Positions 10,178 to 19,988 of a stretch of DNA of 64,000 nucleotides are shown piece after piece. Each line of letters opens with the position of its first letter. Within the stretch, counting starts at the first letter, position 1. Made by a program: the position numbers and the translations under genes. The notes beneath the pieces were generated by a model, which worked only from the letters and a program-made list of their open reading frames with translations, had not been told where the DNA came from and did not search any database. This stretch comes from Deltaproteobacteria bacterium (GTDB lineage Bacteria; Myxococcota_A; UBA9160; UBA4427), in contig JADJOR010000009.1 in assembly GCA_016713665.1 (NCBI GenBank), positions 186,001 through 250,000 of the forward strand. The letters run 5' to 3'.

Positions 10178-10606
10178 TCAGAGGGACTGGTGGATCTGCT
10201 CGAGGACCAGGCGCGACTTCCCCTCGTCACCGAAGACCCCGATCCGGATCCGCAGCTCGGTCGATTCGGGGCCCTTCGCGAGGAGCCGGATGTCGACGGG
10301 TTCGCCCGAGGCGGTTCGCGCGCGCCAACGGATGCGATCTGCCTCGCGCTCGGTCTCGACCTCGTCGTAGCCGAGCACGTCGACGGCCGTCGCGCAGGCG
10401 GCGTCGAGGGCCTGGAGCGCCGTCGGCTCGGTCGAGCGCAGCTCGCCGGTGGCGAAGGCGATCGCGCTGGTTCCGGCGCCGCCGACGAGCAGCAGGCCGA
10501 AGCAACCGGTCGACGCGAGCAGGGCGGCGAAGAGCGGGGCGAGCAGGGCCGTGCGGAGCGGGTGTACACGATGGGGTCGAGGATTCGGGAGCCGGCGGTT
10601 CTTCAC
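10178..10606 (-). CDS. DUF3568-type lipoprotein
   Basis: 142 residues. A basic N-terminus and hydrophobic stretch end in the lipobox LASTGC. After it comes the DUF3568 pattern: a small hydrophobic Gly-rich segment, GELRSTEP, a helix ([18 protein letters not shown]), then strands ending in [21 protein letters not shown], where IRVGxFGDE is the family hallmark. Function is unknown; the family is found in the envelopes of Gram-negative bacteria. GTG 10606 gives a sensible signal peptide; the frame is open further upstream but the added residues are not signal-like. It lies upstream of gcvP on the same strand with 166 bp between. Confidence 0.75.
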   Translation of the reverse strand: MKNRRLPNPRPHRVHPLRTALLAPLFAALLASTGCFGLLLVGGAGTSAIAFATGELRSTEPTALQALDAACATAVDVLGYDEVETEREADRIRWRARTASGEPVDIRLLAKGPESTELRIRIGVFGDEGKSRLVLEQIHQSL

Positions 10607-10809
10607 GGCGTCCAGTCTCGGGGGTCGTGGGCCTGCTGTCGACGGACGCGCGCGGCGCGCGACCGTTTCGACTCGCGCTGCACGCGCGACACGCGTGCAG
10701 GAATGCTTCTTCCGCGCGCGAAATCCCGTCAAGAGTCGAGCGACGCGCCGCGATAAGTCGGAGGCCAACGGGCCCGCGCCAGGGCCCGACCCTCAGGAGA
10801 TCCTGCTCG

Positions 10810-11010
10810 ATGTCGCCTCGCGAACGGAATCACCCCGCCCTCGAGACCTGCCCTGCCGGAGTCCTTGCGCCGGGTCCCACCGAATCCGCGAGCGCCATCG
10901 AACACCAGGCGGCCCTCGACGCGACCGTCTTCCGCCGGGAGCAGGAGGCGAACGAGCTCGTCCTCGAGCTCGAGGCCGGGGAGCTGCGCCTGCGCCGCCG
11001 CGCGGACTGA
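10810..11010 (+). CDS. Possible small protein, 66 residues
   Basis: A short reading frame with ATG 10810, preceded by AGGAG about 10 nt upstream. The second half is strongly charged and helical (REQEANELVLELEAGELRLRRR) and has the high third-position GC of its neighbours, which favours coding. I recognise no family. An antisense reading frame over the same bases is less convincing because it is almost entirely Arg, Pro and Gly. Confidence 0.4.
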   Translation: MSPRERNHPALETCPAGVLAPGPTESASAIEHQAALDATVFRREQEANELVLELEAGELRLRRRAD

Positions 11011-11383
11011 GCGCAGACCGCCGCTCTCCCGCCTCGTCCCTCGTCCACTGCCCGTCTTCGCGATCGCGCCGGACCCCTTCGTCGATCATTCCCCGCGGGT
11101 CCAGCGTCTTTATCCTCGGTTTTTGATGGGTTCCGGATTCCCGCCCATGATCGGTTTCGAGGCATCTCCAAGAAATCTCGGGGCACCGGTGTTAACGTGC
11201 CTCTCGAGGCTCCGCTCCCGATGGCGGGGCCTCGAGTTCGTTCGGAGGCTGAGCCGCCCGGAATCCCGGCGGATCCGCCCGTTTTCAGGCTCGGCCGCCG
11301 CATTCGGCGCGTGGCGGGCACAGCGTCGTGTCCAGGCCCGGCCATCGCGTCCGTCCCATCGCCTGCCAAGGAGTCCCCCGCCC
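11011..11383. other. Intergenic region with one strong hairpin
   Basis: About 370 bp without a convincing gene. The stretch 11100-11200 is less GC-rich than its surroundings (TTTATCCTCGGTTTTTGATGG), which could mark a promoter for the three-gene unit that follows, but I cannot place -35 and -10 boxes with confidence. It contains the hairpin listed separately. Confidence 0.5.
11203..11236. promoter_or_regulatory. Stem-loop upstream of the possible nuclease-fold/MoxR/VWA unit
   Basis: CTCGAGGC pairs with GCCTCGAG and the pairing continues inward through a TCCGC/GCGGG stretch with G-T wobbles, giving a stem of about 13 bp and a 7-nt loop. No T-run follows, so it is not a classical intrinsic terminator. 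It may be an RNA structure in the leader of the gene at 11384, or a DNA operator. Confidence 0.35.
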
Positions 11384-12469
11384 GTGAGCGCCCACCCCAT
11401 CCTCGACCTCGTCCAGGACCATGACGTCAAGCAGGCGAAGGGCTTCCGCGCGGCCGCCGAGCGGATCACCGGAGCGTCCCTCGAAGCGGCCTACCAGCAG
11501 GAGGTCGCCGCCGCCCCGAAGCGTTCCGAACAGGGGCTCGGCCATCTCGACGTACGCACCGGCCGCCGCGCCAAGGCCCGCCAGCACGGCAAGGACGAGC
11601 GGCATCTCGCCGAGGCGATCGCTCGCGCCGCCAAGGCGGGAAACCTGACGCCGCCCAACCGACCGCTCGAGCTCCCGACCGGCGAGTCCATCACGATCGT
11701 CGACCACAACGTGCCGATCCGGACGGCGGCGCCCGATCCGGCCCGCGGCGACGCGGACCCGAACGCGGGAATCGAGGACGTCCCGCTGCTCGCGGTGCTC
11801 GGCGAGGATCGGCCGGCGGTCCTCGTGCTCAAGTTCATCGACACCGACTCCAATCGCAGCGGCGCGAACGACACGCCCCTGCGTCTGCTGCTCCAGGGCG
11901 TGGCCCATGCGGCGGCCTACGACGCGAATCGCATCGCCCTGCGCGAGGAGATCGCGAAGGCGACCGGCAAGACGACCGGCGACGAGGCCCCCGCGATCAT
12001 CGTCGCCGCGAGCCCGCGCTATTGGGAGCTCTGCCGCAAGCGCGAGGCCCAGAAGGGCGCCGCCTGGATCCGCGAGCTCGAGCGCATCGCCCGCGAGTCG
12101 GCCGAGGCGATCGGCTGCGAGATCTTCTTCGTCTCGCTCGCGACGCAGGGGCAGCCCGGCTGGGATTACGACGAAGAGGGGGCGGTGTTGTCGGGGCCGG
12201 TCGTGCTGGCGAAGGCCTGGGAGGGCAGCGCCGGCAAGCTCAAGGCAAAGCCCAAGAGCTCGAAGAAGTCGGAGCCGGCGGCGAGCCTCGTCGAGGCGGA
12301 TCCCGACCGACCGGCACGACGTTATTCGATCCGCGACACCTACGAGGTCGCCGACCTGATCCAGCATCCGAAGCTCGGCGACGGCGTCGTCCAGGAGCTG
12401 ACCGGCCGCGACAAGATCCTCGTCCTCTTCGCCGGCGAGAAGAAGCTCCTCGTCCACGGTCGCGTCTAG
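11384..12469 (+). CDS. Protein of unknown function with possible PD-(D/E)XK-like core and Tudor-like C-terminus
   Basis: 361 residues, GTG start with AAGGAG 11 nt upstream. The middle region (about 95-240) has the layout of restriction-endonuclease-fold proteins: EDVPLLAVL, then PAVLVLKF, then LLLQGVAHAAAYD. The expected acidic residue of (D/E)xK is Leu, so catalysis is doubtful. After a Lys/Ser-rich linker the last 45 residues (LIQHPKLGDGVVQELTGRDK, then a FAGEKKLL strand) resemble the small Tudor-like module seen at the C-terminus of UvrD/PcrA helicases. It stands 69 bp upstream of the MoxR gene on the same strand. No named family is certain. Confidence 0.6.
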   Translation: MSAHPILDLVQDHDVKQAKGFRAAAERITGASLEAAYQQEVAAAPKRSEQGLGHLDVRTGRRAKARQHGKDERHLAEAIARAAKAGNLTPPNRPLELPTGESITIVDHNVPIRTAAPDPARGDADPNAGIEDVPLLAVLGEDRPAVLVLKFIDTDSNRSGANDTPLRLLLQGVAHAAAYDANRIALREEIAKATGKTTGDEAPAIIVAASPRYWELCRKREAQKGAAWIRELERIARESAEAIGCEIFFVSLATQGQPGWDYDEEGAVLSGPVVLAKAWEGSAGKLKAKPKSSKKSEPAASLVEADPDRPARRYSIRDTYEVADLIQHPKLGDGVVQELTGRDKILVLFAGEKKLLVHGRV

Positions 12470-12538
12470 GCCGAAGGCCGGATCGATCGTCCACGACCCG
12501 TCCATCCCGATCCCCCCCACCCGGAAGACGTCCCGCCG

Positions 12539-13444
<906 letters not shown>

Positions 13445-13505
13445 GCCGGGCCGCGGCGTCGACCCGGTCGGCGACGGGGTCGGAGTCGAAAGGGAGCGGT
13501 CGCAA

Positions 13506-14735
13506 GTGGTCTTCCTCGACTTCTTCTACGCGCTCCGGGAGGCCGGTCTCAAGGTCACGCTGCAGGAGTGGCGCATGCTGCTCACCTGCCTCGAGAAGGG
13601 CCTCCACGACTCGAACATCAGGGGCTTCTACCACGTCGCGCGTGCCTGCCTCGTGAAGAGCGAGGCCGACTTCGATTCGTTCGATCGCGTCTTCGCCCGC
13701 TACTTCGAGGGCATCGAGGGCGCGATCGAGCTGCCGCCCGAGCTGCTCGAGTGGCTCGCCGATCCGAAGCCGATGGACGAGCTCTCCGAGGAGCTCCGCC
13801 GCGCCCTCGAGCATCTCGACATCGACGAGCTGATGCGCCGCTTCCAGCAGACGATGGCCGAGCAGACCGAGCGCCACGACGGAGGCTCCCGCTGGATCGG
13901 GACCGGCGGCCGCTCGCCCTTCGGCCACGGGGGCCACCATCCGACCGGCATCCGCGTCGGCGGCGCCGGCGGCGGCGGCATGGCGATGAAGGTCCTCGAG
14001 GACCGCCAGTTCCGCGACTACCGGACCGACGTGACCCTCGACGTGCGCAACGTCAAGCTCGCCCTGCGCCGCCTGCGCCAGCTGACCCGCACCGACGGCC
14101 CCGTCGAGCTCGACATCGACGAGACGATCGACAAGACCTGCCGCGAGGCGGGGGAGATCGAGCTCGTCTTCCGGCCGAAGAAGAAGAACGACGTGCGGCT
14201 CTTGCTGCTCATGGACGTCGGCGGGACGATGGATCCCTACTTCGAGCCCGTCTCGCGCCTGCTCTCGGCGCTCCACGAGGAGCGCGGACTGCGCGACTTC
14301 AAGGCCTACTACTTCCACAACTGCGTCTACGAGCGCGTCTTCGAGACGGCCCAGCTGATGCGCAAGCAATCGATGACGACCGCGGACCTGCTGCGGACCT
14401 ACGGCGAACGCTGGAAGCTCGTCGTCGTCGGCGACGCGTCGATGCATCCCTCCGAGCTGACCTCGTCGCGGGGCAACATCAATCCACGCCACGAGACCGA
14501 GACCTCGGGGCTCGTCTGGCTCGATCGCCTTCAGCGCCACTTCGAGCGCAGCGCGTGGCTCAACCCCGAGATGCCCGAGCCCTGGGCGATGGCGGGGACG
14601 GTGCGGACGATCGCGTCGCTGTTTCCGATGTATCCGCTCACGATCGACGGGATCGAGCAGGCCGTGAAGTCCCTCGTCGGCGCGCGGGCCGAGACGGCGA
14701 AGGCGGTGCTGGCGGCGGGGAGTCAGGCGGGTTAG
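13506..14735 (+). CDS. CoxE-like VWA-domain protein
   Basis: 409 residues. It starts FLDFFYALREAGLKVTLQEW, typical of CoxE-like proteins paired with MoxR ATPases. The first 130 residues are helical, then come a Gly/His-rich linker and a VWA-like domain. The metal-ion-dependent adhesion site is DVGGT instead of DxSxS, so one Ser position is Gly and the other Thr. GTG 13506 has AGGGAG nine nt upstream; the frame is open further upstream but overlaps moxR. It probably works with the preceding ATPase as a maturation complex in the cytoplasm. Confidence 0.87.
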   Translation: MVFLDFFYALREAGLKVTLQEWRMLLTCLEKGLHDSNIRGFYHVARACLVKSEADFDSFDRVFARYFEGIEGAIELPPELLEWLADPKPMDELSEELRRALEHLDIDELMRRFQQTMAEQTERHDGGSRWIGTGGRSPFGHGGHHPTGIRVGGAGGGGMAMKVLEDRQFRDYRTDVTLDVRNVKLALRRLRQLTRTDGPVELDIDETIDKTCREAGEIELVFRPKKKNDVRLLLLMDVGGTMDPYFEPVSRLLSALHEERGLRDFKAYYFHNCVYERVFETAQLMRKQSMTTADLLRTYGERWKLVVVGDASMHPSELTSSRGNINPRHETETSGLVWLDRLQRHFERSAWLNPEMPEPWAMAGTVRTIASLFPMYPLTIDGIEQAVKSLVGARAETAKAVLAAGSQAG

Positions 14736-14744
14736 ACAAAGGCC

Positions 14745-15704
14745 ATGTCCGACTCCGCCGCGCGTCCGTCCGAGATCCGATCGAGTGCCGGCTCGCCGGC
14801 GCGCCCGGTCGGCGTCCTGTGTCCCGCCGGTCCCGAGGACGTCCTGCCCTCCGACTACGCCCGCAAGGCCGAGGCGCTCGGATTCGAGTCGATCTGGGTC
14901 GGTGAGCATCCCGCGGTCCCGGTCCAGATCGAGCGCGACTACGTCCAGCTCGTCGACGGGCATCTTCCGTATTTCTACACGAATCTCGCCGATCCCTGGA
15001 TGACCCTCGCTCATGCGGCGGGGGCGACGACGACGATCCGCTTCGGGACGGCGGTCGGGCTCGTGACGCTCCGGCATCCGCTGCTGCTCGCGAAGATCCT
15101 CGCGACCCTCGATCGTCAGTCGCGCGGGCGACTCGTCGTCGGCGCGGGGGCGGCCTGGCTGATCGAGGAGATGGAGCTCTTCGGGGTCGAGTTCGCGACG
15201 CGCTTCGAGCGCCTCGAGGAGATGGTCGCCGCGATGCGGCGGATCTGGACCGAGGACGTCGTCGAGTTCCACGGCAAGCACGTCGACTTTCCGCCGCTCT
15301 ATTGCCGATACCCGTCCTGGCAGAAGCCGATCCCCGTGCTCTGCGGCGTCCACGGCCCGCGTGGCATGAAGATGGCGGCGCGCTGGGCCGACGGCTGGAT
15401 CCCGATCGGGGCGGATCCCGAGATCCTCGCCCGCGACGTGAAGCGCTACCACACGCTCTGCGAGGAGGCCGGCCGCGATCCCGCGGCGATGAGCGTGACG
15501 ACGATGGCGGCCGTCGACGAGACGACGGATCCCGCCTTCGTCCGGAGCCTCTTCGAGGCCGGGGCGAACCGCGTGATCCTCGCGATCGGCACCGTGACGA
15601 CGACGCGCACCGTCCGCGAGGGCCCCGGCGACGTCCATCCGCTCTCGCCCGAGCGCTATGCGAGAACGCTCGAAAGCGTGGCCGCGCGCTTCGTGACTGC
15701 CTGA
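14745..15704 (+). CDS. LLM-class flavin/F420-dependent oxidoreductase
   Basis: 319 residues of the luciferase-like monooxygenase superfamily, closest to the F420-dependent group called TIGR03619. Visible features are ALGFESIWVGEHP near the N-terminus, SRGRLVVGAGAAW, and KMAARWADGWIP in the cofactor-binding part. Reaction and substrate cannot be told from sequence; relatives reduce or oxidise small carbonyl compounds with F420H2 or FMNH2. It follows the VWA gene by 9 bp and heads a plus-strand run of five further small genes. Confidence 0.85.
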   Translation: MSDSAARPSEIRSSAGSPARPVGVLCPAGPEDVLPSDYARKAEALGFESIWVGEHPAVPVQIERDYVQLVDGHLPYFYTNLADPWMTLAHAAGATTTIRFGTAVGLVTLRHPLLLAKILATLDRQSRGRLVVGAGAAWLIEEMELFGVEFATRFERLEEMVAAMRRIWTEDVVEFHGKHVDFPPLYCRYPSWQKPIPVLCGVHGPRGMKMAARWADGWIPIGADPEILARDVKRYHTLCEEAGRDPAAMSVTTMAAVDETTDPAFVRSLFEAGANRVILAIGTVTTTRTVREGPGDVHPLSPERYARTLESVAARFVTA

Positions 15705-15783
15705 CCGTCGGACCGCGTGGCGGCCGGCGCTCGCGTGCGTCGGCGTCGCAGCGAGTCCCGAATCGCCCGAGGAGGAACCGCCC

Positions 15784-16335
15784 GTGAAATCCGCCGTGAG
15801 CCCGATCGATACCGACGAGGCCTTCCCGAAGCACGAGATCGAGCAGGCCTTCCAGCACTACTGGACGCTCGGCGGCGCCGGCGAGCGCTGGGCCGAGTTC
15901 TCGAAGCTCTATACCCCGGACGCGATCCTGATCGATCGCGTGATCGAGGGGGTGAAGAACGGGCGCGACGAGATCCGCGCGTATCTCGAGCGCGTCATGC
16001 TGACCGAGATGCCCGCGCTCTACACGGTCTACGATTGGCACACGATCGAGGGCAACACCGTCACGAACGGCATGATCAACCGCTTCGACAACCCCGACCC
16101 GAACGGCGCGCCCCTCGATTTCTTCGGCGTGACGATCCAGATCTACGCGGGCGACGGGCTCTGGTCGTACCAGGAGGACTACTACTCCTGGAACGGCATG
16201 ATGCGCGTGCGGAGCGAGTACGATCGGCTCTGCCAGCTCCACGACCCCGATCATCCCAAGCGCCGGACCCGGAACCACTGGCCGGCCGGCCCGGCCTGGG
16301 CGGTCGGGCAGAAGAAGCATCCGCTCGGGATCTGA
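15784..16335 (+). CDS. NTF2-like (SnoaL-type) protein
   Basis: 183 residues with an NTF2-like cone fold: an N-terminal helix (EIEQAFQHYW), FSKLYTPDAILIDRVIEG for the first strands, GRDEIRAYLERVM for the third helix, then long strands with many Tyr and Trp. The family includes small hydrolases, isomerases and non-catalytic binding proteins. GTG 15784 has AGGAGG at good spacing. It is one of four NTF2-like proteins in the window. Confidence 0.8.
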   Translation: MKSAVSPIDTDEAFPKHEIEQAFQHYWTLGGAGERWAEFSKLYTPDAILIDRVIEGVKNGRDEIRAYLERVMLTEMPALYTVYDWHTIEGNTVTNGMINRFDNPDPNGAPLDFFGVTIQIYAGDGLWSYQEDYYSWNGMMRVRSEYDRLCQLHDPDHPKRRTRNHWPAGPAWAVGQKKHPLGI

Positions 16336-16352
16336 GACGCGGAGCGTCGTCG

Positions 16353-17000
16353 ATGAAGCTTCCGACGATCGAGCCCGAGGACGTCCCGTATGGCGACGAC
16401 TGGTTTCGCGCCGACGTCGTGGAGGCATGGACGGAGGCCGCCGATCGCCTCCGACCCTGGCGGTCGCAGTTCCGGGATGCGATCGCCGAGTCCGTCGCGG
16501 TGCTTCCCGCCGGAGCGCGGGTCGTCGAGCTCGGATCCGGCCCCGGGTTCCTGGCGGAGCGGGTCCTCGAGCGCTGCGCTTCGCTCGCGAGCTATTCCCT
16601 GCTCGACTTCTCCGAGCCGATGCTCGCCCGGAGCCGGGCCCGCGTGGCGCGCTTCGCTGCGGCGCGGTTCGTGCTCGCGGACTTCAAGAGCCCGGACTGG
16701 ATCCACCAACTCGGGGAGTCCTTCGATTGCGTGGTCTCGATGCAGGCCATCCACGAGCTCCGCCACAAGCGGCATGTCCCGGAGCTCTATCGTCGGCTTC
16801 GAGAAGGGGTCGAAGCGCCCGGTCTGATCCTGATCTGCGATCATGTGCCGCTCGACGACTCGGAGAAGAGCGCGAAGCTGTACATGACCGAGGGGGAACA
16901 GCTCGACTCGCTTTCATTCGCCGGGTTCGAAGACGTCGAAATCGCGCTTTCGATCGACAAGCTGCGGCTCTACCGCGGTCGCAAGCGCTTGGCCCCTTGA
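16353..17000 (+). CDS. SAM-dependent class I methyltransferase
   Basis: 215 residues. Motif I VVELGSGPGFLAERVLE binds S-adenosylmethionine, followed by SLLDFSEPMLARSRAR (motif II acidic region) and FDCVVSMQAIHELR (motif IV/post). This is the Methyltransf_25/11 fold. ATG 16353 lies 18 bp after the preceding stop, so co-expression with the NTF2-like gene is likely. The substrate is unknown. Confidence 0.85.
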   Translation: MKLPTIEPEDVPYGDDWFRADVVEAWTEAADRLRPWRSQFRDAIAESVAVLPAGARVVELGSGPGFLAERVLERCASLASYSLLDFSEPMLARSRARVARFAAARFVLADFKSPDWIHQLGESFDCVVSMQAIHELRHKRHVPELYRRLREGVEAPGLILICDHVPLDDSEKSAKLYMTEGEQLDSLSFAGFEDVEIALSIDKLRLYRGRKRLAP

Positions 17001-17061
17001 CTCGACGAGTTCCGTTCGCCGCGTTCGATGCGTCCCCGACCGAATCCACGGAGAGATCGCC

Positions 17062-17544
17062 TTGCCCGAAAATTCCTTCCCCGTCGCCCTCGTCGCGAGC
17101 GCCGTGCCGCCGCGCAGCGCGAGGACCAACTACCCCGAGCCCTTCGCGTCCAGGATGAACGGCCGCGAGAAGCGCCAGCTCGGAAACGCGTTCGGATTGC
17201 AGAACTTCGGCGTCAACCTGACGCGGCTCGTGCCGGGCGGGAGCTCGGCCCTGCGCCACACCCATACGAAGCAGGACGAGTTCATCTATGTGCTGCAGGG
17301 CGTGGCGACGCTCGCGACCGATGCGGGGCGGACGCGACTCACGCCCGGGATGTGCGCGGGTTTCCGGGCCGGGGATCCGGACGCGCATCACCTGCTCAAC
17401 GAGTCGGGCGAGGACGTGATCTATCTCGAGATCGGGGATCGGAGCCCGGGCGACGCGGCTGCGTATCCCGACGACGATCTCGTCGCCGAGATGCTCGGCG
17501 TCGGGCAATGGCGATTCGCGCACAAGGACGGCACGCCCTATTGA
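17062..17544 (+). CDS. Cupin-domain protein
   Basis: 160 residues. Cupin motif 1 is visible as RHTHTKQDEFIYVLQG and motif 2 as GMCAGFRAGDPDAHHLLN, giving His, Glu and His ligands for a metal ion. The wording GxxxRHTHxxQDExxYVLxG is typical of small single-domain cupins that act as dioxygenases, isomerases or sugar binders. TTG 17062 has GGAGAG at good spacing. It may modify the product of a neighbouring enzyme. Confidence 0.82.
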   Translation: MPENSFPVALVASAVPPRSARTNYPEPFASRMNGREKRQLGNAFGLQNFGVNLTRLVPGGSSALRHTHTKQDEFIYVLQGVATLATDAGRTRLTPGMCAGFRAGDPDAHHLLNESGEDVIYLEIGDRSPGDAAAYPDDDLVAEMLGVGQWRFAHKDGTPY

Positions 17545-17581
17545 GTGGCGAGGCCGGCCCGGCTCCGGAGCGAGGCGTGCG

Positions 17582-18487
17582 ATGAAATCGGAGATTCCCG
17601 TGCTCGGCCTCTTCCTCGTCGGCGTCGCCGTCCTGCTGATCGGCGTCGTCGCCCTCGCCGTGCTGTCGCCGCTCCGCCTGCTCAACGTGCTCTCGAACGC
17701 GAGGGAGTGGAGCGGGCACGCGCGCAGCGAGGGCATCGCCTACGGTGACCACCCCCGTCAGAAGCTCGATGTCTATCGGCCGACGACGCCCGCGCCGGAC
17801 GGCGGCTGGCCGGTCGTCGTGTTCTTCTACGGCGGCTCCTGGAATCGCGGTGCGCGCGGCGACTACCGGTTCGTCGGGAGCGCGCTCGCTGCGCGCGGGG
17901 TCCTCGCGCTGGTCGCCGACTATCGCCTCTACCCCGACGTGCGGTATCCGGATTTCCTCCACGACGCAGCACGGGCGCTGGCCTGGGGCTTCGATCATGC
18001 ACCGCGATTCGGGGGCGACGGTGATCGCGTCTTCGTGATGGGCCACAGCGCCGGCGCCTACAACGCAGCCATGCTCGCCCTCGACGAGCGCTGGCTCGGG
18101 GGCGTCGGGCGCTCGCCGCGGGCGCTCGCCGGCTTCATCGGGCTCGCCGGGCCCTACGACTTCTTTCCGACCGAGAACCCCGACGCCCAGCCCGTCTTCT
18201 TCCATCCGAGCTATCCGCCGAATGCCCAGCCGATCGAGTTTCCGTCGCCCGCCGCGCCGCGCAGCTTCCTCGCCGCGCCCGTTCGGGACGACGTCGTGAG
18301 CCCGACGCGCAGCACGAAGAGCCTCGCCGCCGAGCTCGAGGCCGACGGGGTGGCCGTGACCCTGCGCTTCTACGAGCGCGCGAGCCACGCGACGTTGATC
18401 GGGGCCTTCGCCTGGCCGCTGCGCTTCGTCGCGCCGGTGCTCGAAGACGTCGTCGCCTTCATCGAGGCCGAGGAGCCGCCGAGGTGA
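17582..18487 (+). CDS. Membrane-anchored alpha/beta hydrolase (esterase)
   Basis: 301 residues. The N-terminus has an uncleaved hydrophobic helix (LGLFLVGVAVLLIGVVALAVL), so the enzyme probably faces the periplasm. The BD-FAE/esterase-like pattern follows: QKLDVYRP, VVVFFYGGSW for the oxyanion region, the nucleophile elbow GHSAG, and a His in ERASHATLIG. Relatives are carboxylesterases on small aromatic or acyl esters. It lies 37 bp after the cupin gene. Confidence 0.82.
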   Translation: MKSEIPVLGLFLVGVAVLLIGVVALAVLSPLRLLNVLSNAREWSGHARSEGIAYGDHPRQKLDVYRPTTPAPDGGWPVVVFFYGGSWNRGARGDYRFVGSALAARGVLALVADYRLYPDVRYPDFLHDAARALAWGFDHAPRFGGDGDRVFVMGHSAGAYNAAMLALDERWLGGVGRSPRALAGFIGLAGPYDFFPTENPDAQPVFFHPSYPPNAQPIEFPSPAAPRSFLAAPVRDDVVSPTRSTKSLAAELEADGVAVTLRFYERASHATLIGAFAWPLRFVAPVLEDVVAFIEAEEPPR

Positions 18488-18548
18488 GCAGGCAGACTGC
18501 GCGGGGAGAGGTCCGGCCGGCGGATGGAAATCACGGGAGGAGAACGAA

Positions 18549-19010
18549 ATGAGCGCGATCACCGAGAGCTACATCGAGATCATGAACCTCGTCTACGCCT
18601 ATCCGGAGCGGATCGACGCGGGCGACTTCGCGGGCGTCGGCGAGCTCTTCGCCGACGCGGTCTTCGAGACCGAGGGCGGGGAGCCGCTGGTCGGCAGCCG
18701 GGCGGTGCAGGAGAACTTCGAGCGCTGGACGCGGCGCTACCCGGACGACGGGACGCCGAAGACGCGACACTGCATCCACAACCCGATCGTCGAGATCGAC
18801 GAGGCGAACGGCTCCGCGGTCGTCCGATACTACGTCACCGTCTTCCAGCGCACGGCGGACTTCCCGCTTCAGCCCGTCTGGGCGAATCGCTACGAGGATC
18901 GCTTCGTGCGCAAGGACGGTCGCTGGCGTTATGCGCACCGGCGCGGGTTCCAGCACATGCCGGGGAACGTGAGCGCCCACCTGCTGCTCGAGCCGCGTCA
19001 GGGGAAGTGA
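18549..19010 (+). CDS. NTF2-like (SnoaL_4-type) protein
   Basis: 153 residues. It opens with a helix (EIMNLVYAYPERIDAGDFAGVGELFAD), then GSRAVQENFERW, TRHCIHNPIVEID, and a C-terminal strand pair DRFVRKDGRWRYAHR. This is the SnoaL_4 pattern, found both in free-standing enzymes such as scytalone dehydratase-like proteins and in helper proteins. GGAGG precedes ATG 18549. Last gene of the plus-strand run, converging on the ParA-like gene. Confidence 0.83.
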   Translation: MSAITESYIEIMNLVYAYPERIDAGDFAGVGELFADAVFETEGGEPLVGSRAVQENFERWTRRYPDDGTPKTRHCIHNPIVEIDEANGSAVVRYYVTVFQRTADFPLQPVWANRYEDRFVRKDGRWRYAHRRGFQHMPGNVSAHLLLEPRQGK

Positions 19011-19059
19011 CGGGGCGACGCTCGGCGCGCGCGGCGATTTCGGGCGCGCACGCGTCCCG

Positions 19060-19749
19060 TCAGATCCCGAGCTTCTCGAACTCCGCGTTCGCGGCGCGCG
19101 TCCAGACCTTGACGCGGTGTCGCTCGACGAGGCCGAGGGCGGAAGGGCCTTCCTTGTGGCTCGTCGCGGCCCAGAAGCTCTTGTCGAGGTGGTCGATGTT
19201 GCGCATGGTCGCCTTGTGGAGCGCCGGCAGCTCGAGCACCGGGACGCCCATCTCCGCGACCTTCTGGGCGACCGGCGATTTGTGGAACGACGCGAAGTTG
19301 TCGCCGCGGCCGTGGTTCAGGACGATCACGCAGTGGGCGAGGGAGCCGTAGCGGGCGAGGAGCTTGTCGAGCAGCTCGAGGGAATCCTTGCCGTCGTCCA
19401 TGACGTGCCAGAAGAGGACCTCGATGCCGAGCTCCGAGGCGAGCTCGAGGACACCGCTGGTCGCGATCCAGTGATGCAGATCCTGCTCCGACTGGGCTGC
19501 GAGGTCGACGAGGACCTGCTGGTCCTCTTCGGCGGCCGCCTCCATCAGGCGGTCGAGATCTTCCATCCGGCTGATCTCGAGGGGCTGCGAGAACTCCGCG
19601 TAGTGGCGCAGGAGCGCGCCGTGGGAGCGGTCGGTGTCGAAGCCCGCCCAGGGCGTCTTGTGATCGATCCAGTACTGCGCCAGCAGGCGCGACACGACCG
19701 ATTTGCCGACGCCACCTTTTTCGCCACCGATGAAATGAATGCGACTCAT
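19060..19749 (-). CDS. Orphan ParA/MinD-like P-loop ATPase
   Basis: 229 residues. The deviant Walker A is GGEKGGVGKS at 8-17, with the signature Lys at position 11 that marks the ParA/MinD/Mrp group. DTDRSHGALLRHY resembles the switch region of mobilization-type ParA relatives rather than of chromosomal ParA. No ParB-like gene, centromere-like repeat or relaxase is near. ATG 19749 has GAGGAA upstream. The role (placement of a complex or a plasmid-derived remnant) cannot be decided. Confidence 0.78.
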   Translation of the reverse strand: MSRIHFIGGEKGGVGKSVVSRLLAQYWIDHKTPWAGFDTDRSHGALLRHYAEFSQPLEISRMEDLDRLMEAAAEEDQQVLVDLAAQSEQDLHHWIATSGVLELASELGIEVLFWHVMDDGKDSLELLDKLLARYGSLAHCVIVLNHGRGDNFASFHKSPVAQKVAEMGVPVLELPALHKATMRNIDHLDKSFWAATSHKEGPSALGLVERHRVKVWTRAANAEFEKLGI

Positions 19750-19988
19750 GGATTCCTCGAATGCGGGCTTGCGCGCGCAGCTTACCCTCGAGCGGTGCAC
19801 GCCGTCGAGATCGAGTCGTTCGCGGCGCTGGGCGACACGCACGAGAGTGGGCTGGAGAGGGCGGATGTGCGCCGGTTGGTGCCCATCTCGCAGTGGGCGC
19901 GGATCGGCGCTCTGCGGCGTTCGGAGCGCGAGACTGGCCGAATCGCTACAACTACCCGCATTCCCTTCGCCCGTCCCGAGGTTTCCGA

